This document shows, piece after piece, positions 21,634 to 30,906 of a DNA stretch of 64,000 bases. Within the stretch, counting starts at the first letter, position 1. Each line of letters starts with the position of its first letter. The position numbers were made by a program, and so were the translations under genes. The notes below the pieces were generated by a model, which was given only the letters and a program-made list of their open reading frames with translations, did no database searches and was not told the origin of the DNA. This DNA comes from Pseudocitrobacter faecalis (GTDB lineage Bacteria > Pseudomonadota > Gammaproteobacteria > Enterobacterales > Enterobacteriaceae), in NCBI GenBank assembly GCA_003315335.1, contig QNRL01000001.1:850209-914208 (forward strand), read 5' to 3'.

Positions 21634-22917
21634 ATGAAAACTACAGTAAAGCTGTCGTTCATGATGTTCATTGAGTGGTTTATCTGGGGCGCGTGGTTTG
21701 TTCCCTTGTGGCTGTGGCTAAATAAGAGCGGATTTTCAGCGGGCGAAATTGGCTGGTCTTATGCCTGTACCGCGATTGCAGCTATCCTCTCACCGATTCT
21801 GGTCGGCTCGCTGACAGACCGTTTTTTCTCGGCACAGAAAGTTCTCGCCCTACTGATGTTCGTTGGTGCAGCGCTGATGTATTTTGCCGCACAGCAAACC
21901 ACGTTTGCCGGCTTTTTCCCGCTGCTACTCGCCTACTCGCTCACCTATATGCCGACCATTGCGCTCACCAACAGCATTGCCTTTGCCAACGTGCCGGACG
22001 TCGAACGTGACTTCCCGCGCATTCGCGTCATGGGCACGATCGGCTGGATAGCCTCCGGACTGGTGTGCGGTTTCCTGCCGCAAATGATGGGCTATAACGA
22101 TATTTCACCCACAAACATTCCTTTGTTAATCACGGCGGGTAGCTCGCTGCTGCTGGGGATTTTCGCGTTCATGCTGCCGGACACCCCACCGAAAAGCACG
22201 GGGAAACTGGACTTCAAAGTCATGCTGGGGCTGGATGCGTTAGTCCTGCTGCGCGATAAAAACTTCCTCGTCTTTTTCTTCTGCTCGTTCCTGTTCGCGA
22301 TGCCGCTGGCGTTCTACTACATCTTTGCCAACGGGTATCTCACCGAAGTCGGCATGCAAAATGCCACCGGCTGGATGACGCTCGGCCAGTTCTCCGAAAT
22401 CTTCTTTATGCTGGCACTGCCGTTCTTCACCAAACGCTTTGGCATTAAAAAGGTATTGTTGCTTGGTCTTATCACCGCAGCAATCCGCTATGGATTCTTC
22501 GTTTACGGTGGCGCAGAGCAATACTTCACTTATGCCCTGCTGTTCCTCGGTATTTTGCTACATGGGGTAAGTTACGATTTCTACTATGTAACGGCCTACA
22601 TCTATGTAGATAAAAAAGCGCCGGTACATATGCGAACCGCGGCACAAGGGCTTATCACGCTCTGCTGCCAGGGCTTCGGTAGCCTGCTCGGCTACCGCAT
22701 TGGCGGCGTAATGATGGAAAAAATGTTTGCTTATAAAGAGCCGGTGAATGGGTTGACCTTCAACTGGGCGGGCATGTGGGGCTTCGGCGCTATCATGATT
22801 GCCGTTATCGCTGTGCTGTTTATGCTTTTCTTTCGCGAGTCGGATAAAGAGATCACTGCTATTAAGGTGCAAAACGACCCACGCGACGCTGCACTGACAC
22901 AAGGGGAAATAAAATGA
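21634..22917 (+). CDS. yegT: YegT, nucleoside:proton symporter-family transporter
   Basis: MFS protein of the nucleoside:H+ symporter family (NupG/XapB relatives), 427 residues with about 12 membrane segments. The start is ATG 21634, preceded by GAAGGA at about 21621; it gives the N-terminus MKTTVKLSFMMFIEWFIWGAW known from E. coli YegT. The stop overlaps the yegU start by four bases (ATGA). With yegU and yegV it forms a three-gene operon that probably imports and processes a ribosyl compound; the substrate is unknown. Confidence 0.94.
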   Translation: MKTTVKLSFMMFIEWFIWGAWFVPLWLWLNKSGFSAGEIGWSYACTAIAAILSPILVGSLTDRFFSAQKVLALLMFVGAALMYFAAQQTTFAGFFPLLLAYSLTYMPTIALTNSIAFANVPDVERDFPRIRVMGTIGWIASGLVCGFLPQMMGYNDISPTNIPLLITAGSSLLLGIFAFMLPDTPPKSTGKLDFKVMLGLDALVLLRDKNFLVFFFCSFLFAMPLAFYYIFANGYLTEVGMQNATGWMTLGQFSEIFFMLALPFFTKRFGIKKVLLLGLITAAIRYGFFVYGGAEQYFTYALLFLGILLHGVSYDFYYVTAYIYVDKKAPVHMRTAAQGLITLCCQGFGSLLGYRIGGVMMEKMFAYKEPVNGLTFNWAGMWGFGAIMIAVIAVLFMLFFRESDKEITAIKVQNDPRDAALTQGEIK

Positions 22918-23918
22918 AAACAGAACGTATTCTTGGCGCGCTGTACGGCCAGGCATTGGGCGATGCGATGGGAATGCCTTCAGAGCTTTGGCCGCGCTCA
23001 CGCGTGAAGGCTCACTTCGGCTGGATCGACCGTTTCCTGCCGGGGCCGGCTGAAAACAATGCCGCCTGCTACTTTAACCGCGCGGAATTCACTGACGATA
23101 CATCAATGGCTTTGTGCCTCGCAGACGCCATTCTTGAGCGCCAGGGGCAGATCGACCCGGATCTTATTGGCCGTAATATTCTGGCCTGGGCGGAAGGCTT
23201 CGATGCGTTCAACAAAAACGTACTGGGCCCGACCTCCAAAATTGCGCTAAATGCGATCCGCGATGGCAAACCCGTTAGCGCACTGGAAAACAATGGCGTC
23301 ACGAACGGCGCAGCGATGCGCGTTTCGCCGCTGGGTTGCCTGCTGCCCGCGGCCCATCTCGACCACTTTATTGATGAGGTTGCGCTGGCCTCAAGCCCAA
23401 CGCATAAATCGGATCTTGCGGTAGCTGGCGCGGTAGTGGTGGCCTGGGCCATCTCCCGCGCAATCGACGGCGAACGCTGGCAGACCATCGTCGATTCACT
23501 GCCTTCCGTGGCTCGTCACGCACAGGAAAAGCGCGTAACCACCTTCAGCGCCTCACTCGCCGCGCGTCTGGAACTGGCGTTAGATATTGTTCGCAATGCA
23601 TGCGGTACAGAATCCGCCAGCGAGCAGCTTTATCAGGTGGTCGGTGCAGGAACCAGTACGATTGAATCCGTGCCCTGCGCTATCGCAATGGTCGAACTGG
23701 CGCAGGGCTGCCCCAACCGTTGTGCTATTTTATGCGCCAACCTCGGGGGGGATACAGATACCATCGGGGCGATGGCAACGGCGATTTGCGGGGCACTGGG
23801 CGGCATTTCCGCCATTGATCCAGTGCTGAAAAAGCAACTCGACGACGTCAATCAACTCGATTTTTCCCGCTACGCAACCGCATTGGCGAAGTATCGCGAG
23901 CAACGGGAGGCGTTATGA
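22914..23918 (+). CDS. yegU: YegU, ADP-ribosylglycohydrolase-family protein
   Basis: Member of the DraG/ARH family, 334 residues as in E. coli. The two metal-binding motifs are present: TDDTSMAL at 60-67 and GGDTDTIGAMA near residue 280. Such enzymes cleave N- or O-linked ADP-ribose or related ribosides using two Mg ions. Placed between a nucleoside-type transporter and a PfkB sugar kinase, it may release a ribose-type sugar from an imported glycoside. It overlaps both neighbours by four bases. Confidence 0.94.
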   Translation: MKTERILGALYGQALGDAMGMPSELWPRSRVKAHFGWIDRFLPGPAENNAACYFNRAEFTDDTSMALCLADAILERQGQIDPDLIGRNILAWAEGFDAFNKNVLGPTSKIALNAIRDGKPVSALENNGVTNGAAMRVSPLGCLLPAAHLDHFIDEVALASSPTHKSDLAVAGAVVVAWAISRAIDGERWQTIVDSLPSVARHAQEKRVTTFSASLAARLELALDIVRNACGTESASEQLYQVVGAGTSTIESVPCAIAMVELAQGCPNRCAILCANLGGDTDTIGAMATAICGALGGISAIDPVLKKQLDDVNQLDFSRYATALAKYREQREAL

Positions 23919-24871
23919 ATGTCGCGTCGCGATTAACCACCTTAGGTAATCGACGTCCAATAACCGTCGTTGGTGCCGCGGTCATCGACGTAATTGCCGA
24001 CGCCTATGCCCTGCCCTGGCGCGGCTGCGATATCGAGCTGCAACAGCAAAGCGTCAATATTGGCGGTTGTGCGTTGAATATTGCCGTAGCGCTCAAACGC
24101 CTCGGTATGCAGGCTCACAACGCGTTGCCTGTTGGCCAGGGCGTCTGGGCCGAGATCATCCGCAACAGTCTGGCCCGTGAGGGGCTTGTCAGTTGCATTG
24201 ACGGTGTTCAGGGCGATAACGGCTGGTGTCTGGCACTGGTCGAGCCGGATGGCGAGCGCACATTTATGTCGTTCAGCGGCGTCGAGAATCAGTGGAATGC
24301 GGACTGGCTGGGACAGTTGTCCGTCGCTCCGCAAAGCCTGGTGTCGCTTTCCGGTTATCAGCTTGCGTCGCCGTGCGGCGAGTTGCTTGTCCGTTGGCTT
24401 GAAAGTCTGCAAGACGTCACGCCATTTATCGATTTTGGCCCGCGCATTGCCGATATTCCTGATGCGCTGATGGCACGCATCATGGCCTGCAAGCCTGTTA
24501 TTTCGCTGAATCGCCAGGAAGCCGAAATCGCCGCCGCACGCTTTAATTTACCGCCGGAAACCCGGCAGTTCGGTCGTGCATGGATGGCGACGTTTGGCAC
24601 ACCGCTTATTGTGCGTCATGACAAAGAGGGAGCATGGTATTTCAGCCCGCAGGAACAGGGGCTGGCAGCACCGTTTCCTGTGACGGTCGTTGACACCATC
24701 GGCGCGGGCGACAGTCACGCAGGCGGTACGCTGGCAGGTCTTGCTTCTGGCTGGACGCTCAGCGAATCCGTATTGCTCGGAAACGCGGTCGCGTCCTGGG
24801 TGGTCGGTCACCGTGGCGGCGACTGTAGCCCCACGCGCGAAGCACTACTCCTCGCACACAAAGACATATAA
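23915..24871 (+). CDS. yegV: YegV, PfkB-family carbohydrate kinase
   Basis: Ribokinase-like sugar or nucleoside kinase of 318 residues. The two PfkB signatures are visible: the N-terminal GG-containing segment (VNIGGCALNIAVALKRLG) and the C-terminal catalytic motif DTIGAGDSHAGG holding the base Asp. It would phosphorylate the product of YegT/YegU action. The last 27 bases overlap the 3' end of convergent yegW, as in compactly organised yegTUVW modules. Confidence 0.94.
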   Translation: MNVASRLTTLGNRRPITVVGAAVIDVIADAYALPWRGCDIELQQQSVNIGGCALNIAVALKRLGMQAHNALPVGQGVWAEIIRNSLAREGLVSCIDGVQGDNGWCLALVEPDGERTFMSFSGVENQWNADWLGQLSVAPQSLVSLSGYQLASPCGELLVRWLESLQDVTPFIDFGPRIADIPDALMARIMACKPVISLNRQEAEIAAARFNLPPETRQFGRAWMATFGTPLIVRHDKEGAWYFSPQEQGLAAPFPVTVVDTIGAGDSHAGGTLAGLASGWTLSESVLLGNAVASWVVGHRGGDCSPTREALLLAHKDI

Positions 24872-25591
24872 ATCACTGCGGCAGTGGCTGATGCTGTACT
24901 CAATCGGCCGCTGCTGCTGGTCAAGCGCAACCTGTTTAATCACCAACACCGGGATTTTTTCATCCATCCGAATGTGCGACTGGAATTCCGCATCCGGCAT
25001 CCGGGCGCTGACTCTTGAGCGCGTGCGCTGTGGAAAAATGTGCTGGCTGCGAAAATAGTCATACAGGGACACGCCAATCTCATCCACATCATGAATCAAC
25101 TGGGCGGGCACCCAGGACTCTTCAATGGATACAGCCTCTTCATCCACATAACGAATGCGTTTGAGCAGAAAAACCTCGCTTCCTGACGCAATAGCCAGTT
25201 GTGACGCCACCTCTTCCGGGCAAGGCACAATCCGTTTATTCACCCACAGGGTATCTGGCTTTTTACCCCGTAACACGACCTGCTGGGAAAATCCGCGTGC
25301 TTCCTTCAGGGAATATTCAAAAATATTATTGATTTGTGTGCCATAACCGCGCGCACGCGTCACCACGCCTTCATCTTCCAGTGTTTGCATCGCTTTGCGC
25401 ACCGTGATACGCGACACGCCCGTTAACTGGCTCAGGTCACGTTCACCCGGCAAAATATTGCCGTGCTCAAGTATTCCGCTGCGTACGGCATTTTTCACCG
25501 TTTCAGCGAACTTCAGATAGAGCGGCGTGTTATCCGCTGCGGCAATACGCTCAGTAATTTGTGCGATTAACCGCGTATGTGATTGTTCCAT
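24845..25591 (-). CDS. yegW: YegW, GntR/HutC-family transcriptional regulator
   Basis: 248-residue repressor with an N-terminal winged helix (LPGERDLSQLTGVSRITVRKAMQTLEDEG at about 44-72) and a C-terminal UTRA ligand domain (FLLKRIRYVDEEAVSIEESWVP). It converges on yegV with a 27-base overlap. Being the only regulator in the module, it is the natural candidate to control yegTUV and to sense the substrate; no direct evidence is in the sequence. Confidence 0.93.
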   Translation of the reverse strand: MEQSHTRLIAQITERIAAADNTPLYLKFAETVKNAVRSGILEHGNILPGERDLSQLTGVSRITVRKAMQTLEDEGVVTRARGYGTQINNIFEYSLKEARGFSQQVVLRGKKPDTLWVNKRIVPCPEEVASQLAIASGSEVFLLKRIRYVDEEAVSIEESWVPAQLIHDVDEIGVSLYDYFRSQHIFPQRTRSRVSARMPDAEFQSHIRMDEKIPVLVIKQVALDQQQRPIEYSISHCRSDLYVFVCEE

Positions 25592-25670
25592 TTATCTTTC
25601 CCTGCAATGGTCTCCGAGCCAGTATAGGTGGCGTCACGCCGTAAGACTACTCCCGGCAAGGAAATGGTGT

Positions 25671-26588
25671 TTATTCATCCCGCACGACGCGTTGTAACAA
25701 CGTAAAAGCCTGTTCGACCTGTGGTGGCAGCGGTGCGGCGTTGCGCATCAATGCCACCGTTCGTGTAAGCTCCGGCTGCTGAAGCTGCACCACTTTTAGC
25801 TGCGGATCGCAGAGGTGCGCGGTGTAAAGCTGCGGCAAAATCGCCGCCGCCAGCCTGGAGCGCACCAGGCCGTACAGGGTTTCAATGTAATCGACGTGAT
25901 AGCGAATATGCAGCTTCAGACGCTGACTCTCGTCGAGCGCCCCCACCAGCCGCTGAATATTGCCTTTGGAAAAGACGGCCACATCGCGGCCTGCAAGTTG
26001 CTGCCACGGAAGATGGGCCGATTGGGCAAGCGGATCGCCAACATGCAGGACGGCGACAAACGGATCCTCCAGCACCGGGAAAACCTGTAAGGCCGGGGAA
26101 ACAGAACTGTCCAGCGCGCCAATGCCGAAATCCAGCTGCCCGTTCAGGATCTGCGTCACTAACGCATCGTTAGTGAGATCGTGAAACTCCACCTTCAGCC
26201 GGGGAAATGCCTGCGCCAGCCGTTCGGCCACGGTCGGGAACAACAGCGAACTGACCGAGGGTACCAGGCCAATCCGCAAGGTGCCGTCGCCGCCGGATTC
26301 AACAATTTGCCGCATATCGCTGAAAGCCTGCTGGGCGACGTTCAGCACCCGCTCGGCATGAGGAAGAATGGCAACGCCCAGCTCCGTCAGCGTCACGGCG
26401 GCGGCGGTTCGGTTGACCAGTTTTCCGCCCAACACCGTTTCAATCTGCCGCAGCGCGCTGCTCAGTGCAGGCTGGCTTATCGCGAGCTTACTGGCGGTAT
26501 CGGTGAAATGGCGCAACCGGGCCAGGGTAACAAAATACTGAAGCTGCTTTAGGGAGAGTGCGGGAAGCCGTTGCCAGGGTTCAGTCAT
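25671..26588 (-). CDS. LysR-family regulator divergent from adenine deaminase
   Basis: 305-residue LysR regulator with the N-terminal helix-turn-helix (RHFTDTASKLAISQPALSSALRQIE, about 25-49) and a periplasmic-binding-protein-like effector domain. It is transcribed away from the adenine deaminase gene with 138 bp between the starts, the classical LysR arrangement, so it probably regulates that operon in answer to a purine or metabolite. I do not recognise a named orthologue. Confidence 0.85.
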   Translation of the reverse strand: MTEPWQRLPALSLKQLQYFVTLARLRHFTDTASKLAISQPALSSALRQIETVLGGKLVNRTAAAVTLTELGVAILPHAERVLNVAQQAFSDMRQIVESGGDGTLRIGLVPSVSSLLFPTVAERLAQAFPRLKVEFHDLTNDALVTQILNGQLDFGIGALDSSVSPALQVFPVLEDPFVAVLHVGDPLAQSAHLPWQQLAGRDVAVFSKGNIQRLVGALDESQRLKLHIRYHVDYIETLYGLVRSRLAAAILPQLYTAHLCDPQLKVVQLQQPELTRTVALMRNAAPLPPQVEQAFTLLQRVVRDE

Positions 26589-26656
26589 GATGGGTTTCGC
26601 ATTGTTGGTTTGCCGCAGAATAACCTTTTCTTATCAGGTGATAAATTTTTTCAGCG

Positions 26657-26672
26657 AGGCAAACGTTTGCCA
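26657..26672. promoter_or_regulatory. PurR operator-like palindrome
   Basis: AGGCAAACGTTTGCCA is a perfect 16-bp palindrome that keeps the PurR core GCAAACGTTTGC (consensus ACGCAAACGTTTGCGT). It lies in the 138-bp divergent region, 55 bp before the adenine deaminase start. PurR represses purine genes when hypoxanthine or guanine is bound, so the site links this operon to purine status. Confidence 0.75.
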
Positions 26673-26726
26673 TCACCTTTCACACTTCGTAAAGTAGCGC
26701 CCATATTGAATGACCGGACGATAGCT

Positions 26727-28511
26727 ATGCTTACCACTGACTCCCTTCGCCGCCGGGCGATAGCCGCCGCAAAAGGCGACGCGCCTTTCGATCTCCTGCT
26801 TACCGATGCCAGCATTGTGGATATGGTCACCGGCGAAATTCGCGAAGCGGATGTGGGTATCGTCGGCGAAATGATTGCCAGCGTGCATCCGCGCGGCAGC
26901 CGCAGCGACGCATCAGAAACGCACTCGCTGCCAGGCACTTACCTCTCGCCAGGTTTTATCGACACCCACGTCCACCTCGAAAGTTCTCATCTTCTTCCTG
27001 CCCGTTACGCGGAAATCGTGCTGGCGCAGGGCACAACGGCAGTATTCTGGGATCCGCACGAACTGGCGAACGTGCTGGGCGTGGAAGGGGTGCGTTTTGC
27101 TATTGATGCCAGCCACAACCTTCCTTTGCAGGTAATGATTGCCGCACCCTCCAGCGTGCCCTCCACGCCGGGGCTGGAGATGTCAGGCGCCGATTTCGCC
27201 GGCGCAGAAATGGAAACCATGCTCAACTGGCCGGAAGTGTGTGGCGTCGCGGAAGTGATGGATATGCACGGCGTGCTGAACGGCAGCACGCGGATGCAGG
27301 AGATCCTTAGCTGCGGCTTACAAAGCGGTAAGCTGATTGAAGGCCACGCACGTGGGCTAAACGGGGCCGGGTTACAGGCTTACCTCGCGGCGGGCGTGAC
27401 GTCGGATCATGAACTCACCTCCGCCGAAGATGCGCTGGAAAAACTGCGCGCCGGGCTAACGCTGGAAATTCGGGGTTCGCATCCTTATCTGCTGCCGGAC
27501 ATCGTGGCCGCGCTGAAGACGCTCCCGCATCTCTCCTCGCAGATCACCCTCTGCACCGATGATGTGCCCCCGGATATGTTGCTGGAAAAAGGCGGTATCG
27601 TGGCGCTGCTGAATCTGCTGATTGAGCACGGCTTACCCGCCGTCGATGCGCTGCGTTTCGCCACGTTCAACGGCGCTCTGCGGCTCAAGCGCGATGATTT
27701 AGGGCTGATTGCCGCGGGTCGTCGTGCGGATTTGGTGGTGCTGAATTCACTGGACACCATTACCCCTCAGCAGGTCTATGTTGCCGGGAAACGTATCGCC
27801 CGCGATGGCGCAATGATTGAACCGCTGCCGGCGGCGAGCCACCCTACGCTGCCAGATACCATGCATCTTTCAGCGCTCAGCCCGGACGATTTCGCCCTTC
27901 GGATCGCTGACATCACACATGGCAACGCACGGCTGAAACATATTCGCGGCGCACGTTTTACCGAATGGGGTGAAGTCGATGTGCAAATCCGCGAGGGCCG
28001 CGTCGTGCTGCCAACCGGGTTCAGTCTGATTTGGGTACAGCATCGCCATGGTCGCCACGAGGCCAGGCCGCAAATCGCCCTGCTGGAGGGCTGGGGTGAA
28101 CTCCAGGGGGCGATCGCCACCAGCTACTCGCACGATTCGCATAACCTGGTGGTACTGGGGCGCAGCCCGCGCGAGATGGCGCTGGCAGCCAATACCCTGA
28201 TTGCCAGCGGCGGCGGGATGGCGCTGGCTCAGCATGGTGAGATCATCGCCCACGTGGCGATGCCGATCGCCGGTATGCTCTCTGACCTTCCAGCCCCTGA
28301 ACTGGCGAGCGCATTCCGCAACCTGCGCGAACGTAGCGGTGACATTGCCGACTGGCAGCCGCCGTACCGGGTATTTAAGGCCATTGAAGGCACCTGTCTT
28401 GCCTGTAACGCCGGGCCGCATCTGACGGATTTGGGGCTTACCGATGGCGCAACACGTCAGATTGTCGACCCGCTTATTCACTCTTCGCACCAGGAAAGGA
28501 GCACCCACTAA
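26727..28511 (+). CDS. Adenine deaminase
   Basis: Amidohydrolase-superfamily enzyme, 594 residues, converting adenine to hypoxanthine and ammonia. Metal-site motifs are GFIDTHVHLESS (H81 and H83), DPHE, GHARGL, SDHE and CTDDVPP. The C-terminal adenine-deaminase domain carries SYSHDSHNLVVLGRS and GGGMAL. The frame extends 52 codons upstream into the promoter, but ATG 26727 gives the family length and leaves the PurR box outside the gene. Compared with E. coli AdeD (588 residues) the sequence is clearly divergent, so this is a related but separate lineage. It abuts the permease gene. Confidence 0.9.
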   Translation: MLTTDSLRRRAIAAAKGDAPFDLLLTDASIVDMVTGEIREADVGIVGEMIASVHPRGSRSDASETHSLPGTYLSPGFIDTHVHLESSHLLPARYAEIVLAQGTTAVFWDPHELANVLGVEGVRFAIDASHNLPLQVMIAAPSSVPSTPGLEMSGADFAGAEMETMLNWPEVCGVAEVMDMHGVLNGSTRMQEILSCGLQSGKLIEGHARGLNGAGLQAYLAAGVTSDHELTSAEDALEKLRAGLTLEIRGSHPYLLPDIVAALKTLPHLSSQITLCTDDVPPDMLLEKGGIVALLNLLIEHGLPAVDALRFATFNGALRLKRDDLGLIAAGRRADLVVLNSLDTITPQQVYVAGKRIARDGAMIEPLPAASHPTLPDTMHLSALSPDDFALRIADITHGNARLKHIRGARFTEWGEVDVQIREGRVVLPTGFSLIWVQHRHGRHEARPQIALLEGWGELQGAIATSYSHDSHNLVVLGRSPREMALAANTLIASGGGMALAQHGEIIAHVAMPIAGMLSDLPAPELASAFRNLRERSGDIADWQPPYRVFKAIEGTCLACNAGPHLTDLGLTDGATRQIVDPLIHSSHQERSTH

Positions 28512-29855
28512 ATGGCTGACCACTCCCTTAATACGCCTGCCTCTGAGAGCTGGCTGGAACGTTGTTTTTCCCTACGCGCTCGCGGAAGCTCTGCACGCAC
28601 CGAATGTCTGGCGGGCATCACGGGATTTCTCGCCGCCGCGTATCTGCTGGTGGTGATCCCCGGACTGCTGGCTGCGGGCGGGATGGATAAAGGCGCGGCG
28701 ACTACTGGCACAATCCTGGTATTTGTGGTCGGCACGTTGCTGATGGCGTTTTATGCCAATCTGCCGTTTATTGTTGGGCCGGGAATTGGCGGCTCGGTAT
28801 TAGTCGGCGTCTCGCTGGCCGGGAACGCCGGAATTGGCTGGCCGATTGGGCTGGGGATTGCCTGCTGGTCAGGCGTGCTGTTTTTCCTGCTTACCCGTTT
28901 TGGCCTGCGCGAAGTGGTCACCCGCTCGGTGCCGCAATCCATCAAACTGGGGCTGACGGCGTCTATCGGGATTTTTGTCGCCCTGCTCGGGTTTCGTAAT
29001 GCCGGGTTGGTGCTGGCAAGCGCCAAAAATAACGCCTTGATGCTGGGAGATTTTCTTTCGCCGGGCGCGCTGGTGGCGCTGTGTGGGCTGTTTCTGGCAA
29101 TTGCCCTGCAGGCGCGGCGCATTCCTGGCGCTATCCTGTGGGCAATTCTGTGTGCGACGCTGGTAGGTATTCCGGCAGGCGTCACGCATCTGCCATCAAG
29201 CTTTATCGCCCTGCCCCACTCGTTAGCACCGGTGTTTGCGCAGGTGGATATCATTGGCGCATTGAATATCGCTTTCCTGCCCTATCTGTTTGTCTTCTTC
29301 GCCTCAGAGTTTTTCTCAACCATGGGCACCACGCTTGCCGTCGGCGGGGAGGCGGGCCTGCTGGATGAAGAAGGCAATATGCCACACATCAACCGCCCGT
29401 TTATGGTTGACTCCATCGCCGCCGCGCTGGCCCCGTGGGTCGGCATTCCGGCCGCGACAGCGCTGATTGAGTCCTCAGCCTCGGCGGAAGCAGGCGGCAA
29501 AACCGGCATGACCGCGCTGGCCGCCGCCATGATGTTCCTACTGATGCTGCTGTTTACGCCCGTTGCGCTGATGATCCCCAAGGAAGCCACCGCCCCGGCG
29601 CTGATCCTGATTGGTCTGAATATGTTTAGCGGCCTGCGTAAGGTGGATTTGGCGAATTTCACCGACGGTTTACCGGTGTTGATGATGGTGATGATCACGC
29701 TTATCGCCAACAGCTTCGGAACAGGTATCGCGGGCGGGTTGCTGTTTTATGTGGTGATTAAAACCATTGCCGGGAAGTGGCGGGAAATCCCTCTTGGTTT
29801 ATGGATTCTGGCAGTGCCGCTGGTGTATTACTTTGCGACGCTGGTACGCCATTAA
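28512..29855 (+). CDS. Purine permease of the AzgA/AdePQ (NCS2-like) family
   Basis: 447-residue inner-membrane transporter with 12-14 hydrophobic segments. Family features include the N-terminal RTECLAGITGFLAAAYLL region, the PFIVGPGIGGSVLVG helix and the FFASEFFSTMGTTLAVGG segment with buried acidic residues. E. coli relatives AdeP/AdeQ carry adenine and GhxP/GhxQ guanine and hypoxanthine. Next to adenine deaminase, adenine is the likely substrate. Its ATG directly follows the deaminase stop (TAAATG), and a strong hairpin terminator follows at 29922. Confidence 0.9.
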   Translation: MADHSLNTPASESWLERCFSLRARGSSARTECLAGITGFLAAAYLLVVIPGLLAAGGMDKGAATTGTILVFVVGTLLMAFYANLPFIVGPGIGGSVLVGVSLAGNAGIGWPIGLGIACWSGVLFFLLTRFGLREVVTRSVPQSIKLGLTASIGIFVALLGFRNAGLVLASAKNNALMLGDFLSPGALVALCGLFLAIALQARRIPGAILWAILCATLVGIPAGVTHLPSSFIALPHSLAPVFAQVDIIGALNIAFLPYLFVFFASEFFSTMGTTLAVGGEAGLLDEEGNMPHINRPFMVDSIAAALAPWVGIPAATALIESSASAEAGGKTGMTALAAAMMFLLMLLFTPVALMIPKEATAPALILIGLNMFSGLRKVDLANFTDGLPVLMMVMITLIANSFGTGIAGGLLFYVVIKTIAGKWREIPLGLWILAVPLVYYFATLVRH

Positions 29856-29921
29856 TGGGGTAGTCATCTGCAGTCTTTAGCGGATAGTGCACGGCACGAC
29901 TAAAAGAGTAAATCTATTTTT

Positions 29922-29947
29922 AGGGATATATTGCTTATATCCCTTTT
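29922..29947 (+). terminator. Intrinsic terminator of the purine operon
   Basis: Perfect 9-bp stem AGGGATATA/TATATCCCT with a five-base loop, followed by TTTTAA. It lies 67 bp after the permease stop. It is AT-rich, so it is only moderately strong. Confidence 0.7.
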
Positions 29948-30099
29948 AACCCTTGCGTCAGGGACATCACCCGTTAAATATATTATATTTCAATGAATTA
30001 ATAATTTTTGCGGGTTAATAATAAACGACGATAAGCAGCGCTGGAAACTTTAACGGGATTCGGATACTTTTACTCAACTCTTCTGAAAAGGTTATGGCA

Positions 30100-30528
30100 A
30101 TGGTCTTAATCAGAGCTGCACAATTAAAAGATATCCCCTCACTTAAAAATCTTTTTTGCCAATTGGGTTATCAAACAGATGCTGAGCGCCTGGAAAACCA
30201 CATTAATAAGCAGGATATTACTATTAACATCCTGGTTGCGGAATCAGATAAGGAAATCTCGGGTGTTATTGTAGTGAATTTTATCACGCCGATACATGAA
30301 GATGGCTTGTGGGCATTAATTTCAGCTCTGGTTATAGATGAATCGTCGCGGGGAGCAGGGATCGGACAATTACTTCTTATGGCTTCAGAGCAAATTGCTC
30401 TGGATAAGGGATGTTCTCAAATTGAGCTTTCGAGCAGTGAAAGTCGAGTCAGAGCACACACGTTTTATGAAACCAACGGCTATAGTGAAGTGAGGAAGCG
30501 TTTTGTAAAACGCCTCATTATTCAATAA
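30100..30528 (+). CDS. GNAT-family N-acetyltransferase
   Basis: 142-residue acetyltransferase of unknown acceptor. The acetyl-CoA loop is seen as SSRGAGIGQLLL, with the preceding strand LISALVIDE and the C-terminal FYETNGYSEVRKRFVK typical of GNAT proteins. An ATG also exists at 30094, but AAGG at 30088-30091 is only two bases from it and eight bases from 30100, so 30100 is preferred. Base composition is clearly lower in GC than in the flanking genes, which suggests transfer. It converges on a broken regulator gene. Confidence 0.82.
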   Translation: MVLIRAAQLKDIPSLKNLFCQLGYQTDAERLENHINKQDITINILVAESDKEISGVIVVNFITPIHEDGLWALISALVIDESSRGAGIGQLLLMASEQIALDKGCSQIELSSSESRVRAHTFYETNGYSEVRKRFVKRLIIQ

Positions 30529-30531
30529 GCG

Positions 30532-30732
30532 TTAACGATACCGCTCGTACTCCACCGTTTCCCGGATTTTCAGCAACGCTTTTTTTAAGTTCTCAATTGA
30601 TACAGAGCCCAGAGCAATCCTGAGCGCCTGGGGGATAAACCGTGACGTGCTGATTGGCTTTATTTTCTGGTACAAAGGCTTGCCACCGGAGGGATTGCTA
30701 TCGTCGGTCAACGCCAACTCCTCCAGCCATTC
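30532..30732 (-). pseudogene. C-terminal remnant of a MocR-type (GntR/aminotransferase) regulator
   Basis: About 66 codons remain. The segment FIPQALRIALGSVSIENLKKAL followed by KIRETVEYE matches the end of the aminotransferase-like domain in MocR regulators. A stop codon at 30733-30735 (minus strand) lies just upstream of EWLEEL, and no HTH or PLP-lysine region is found up to thiD, so only the tail survives. It ends four bases from the GNAT gene. The identification rests on a short match. Confidence 0.5.
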
Positions 30733-30906
30733 TTAGGGCTGAGACTCTCCGCCATGCTATTGAATGAGGTGGTGGGCTCCCGCAGGTTTTCCCGATAAAA
30801 CGGAGCAAACGCAGGCTGAAGATATGGCGGCCTAAGAAGCTGATAGCGGATACTTTATGCTCCGTAAAGCCTGCCATATGCGTAAAGCAGGCTGTTTATT
30901 ACGCCA

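Noticed and set aside
24690..25058. 122-codon plus-strand ORF across the yegV/yegW 3' ends
   Set aside because: Out of frame with both genes, which are clearly recognised by their domains.
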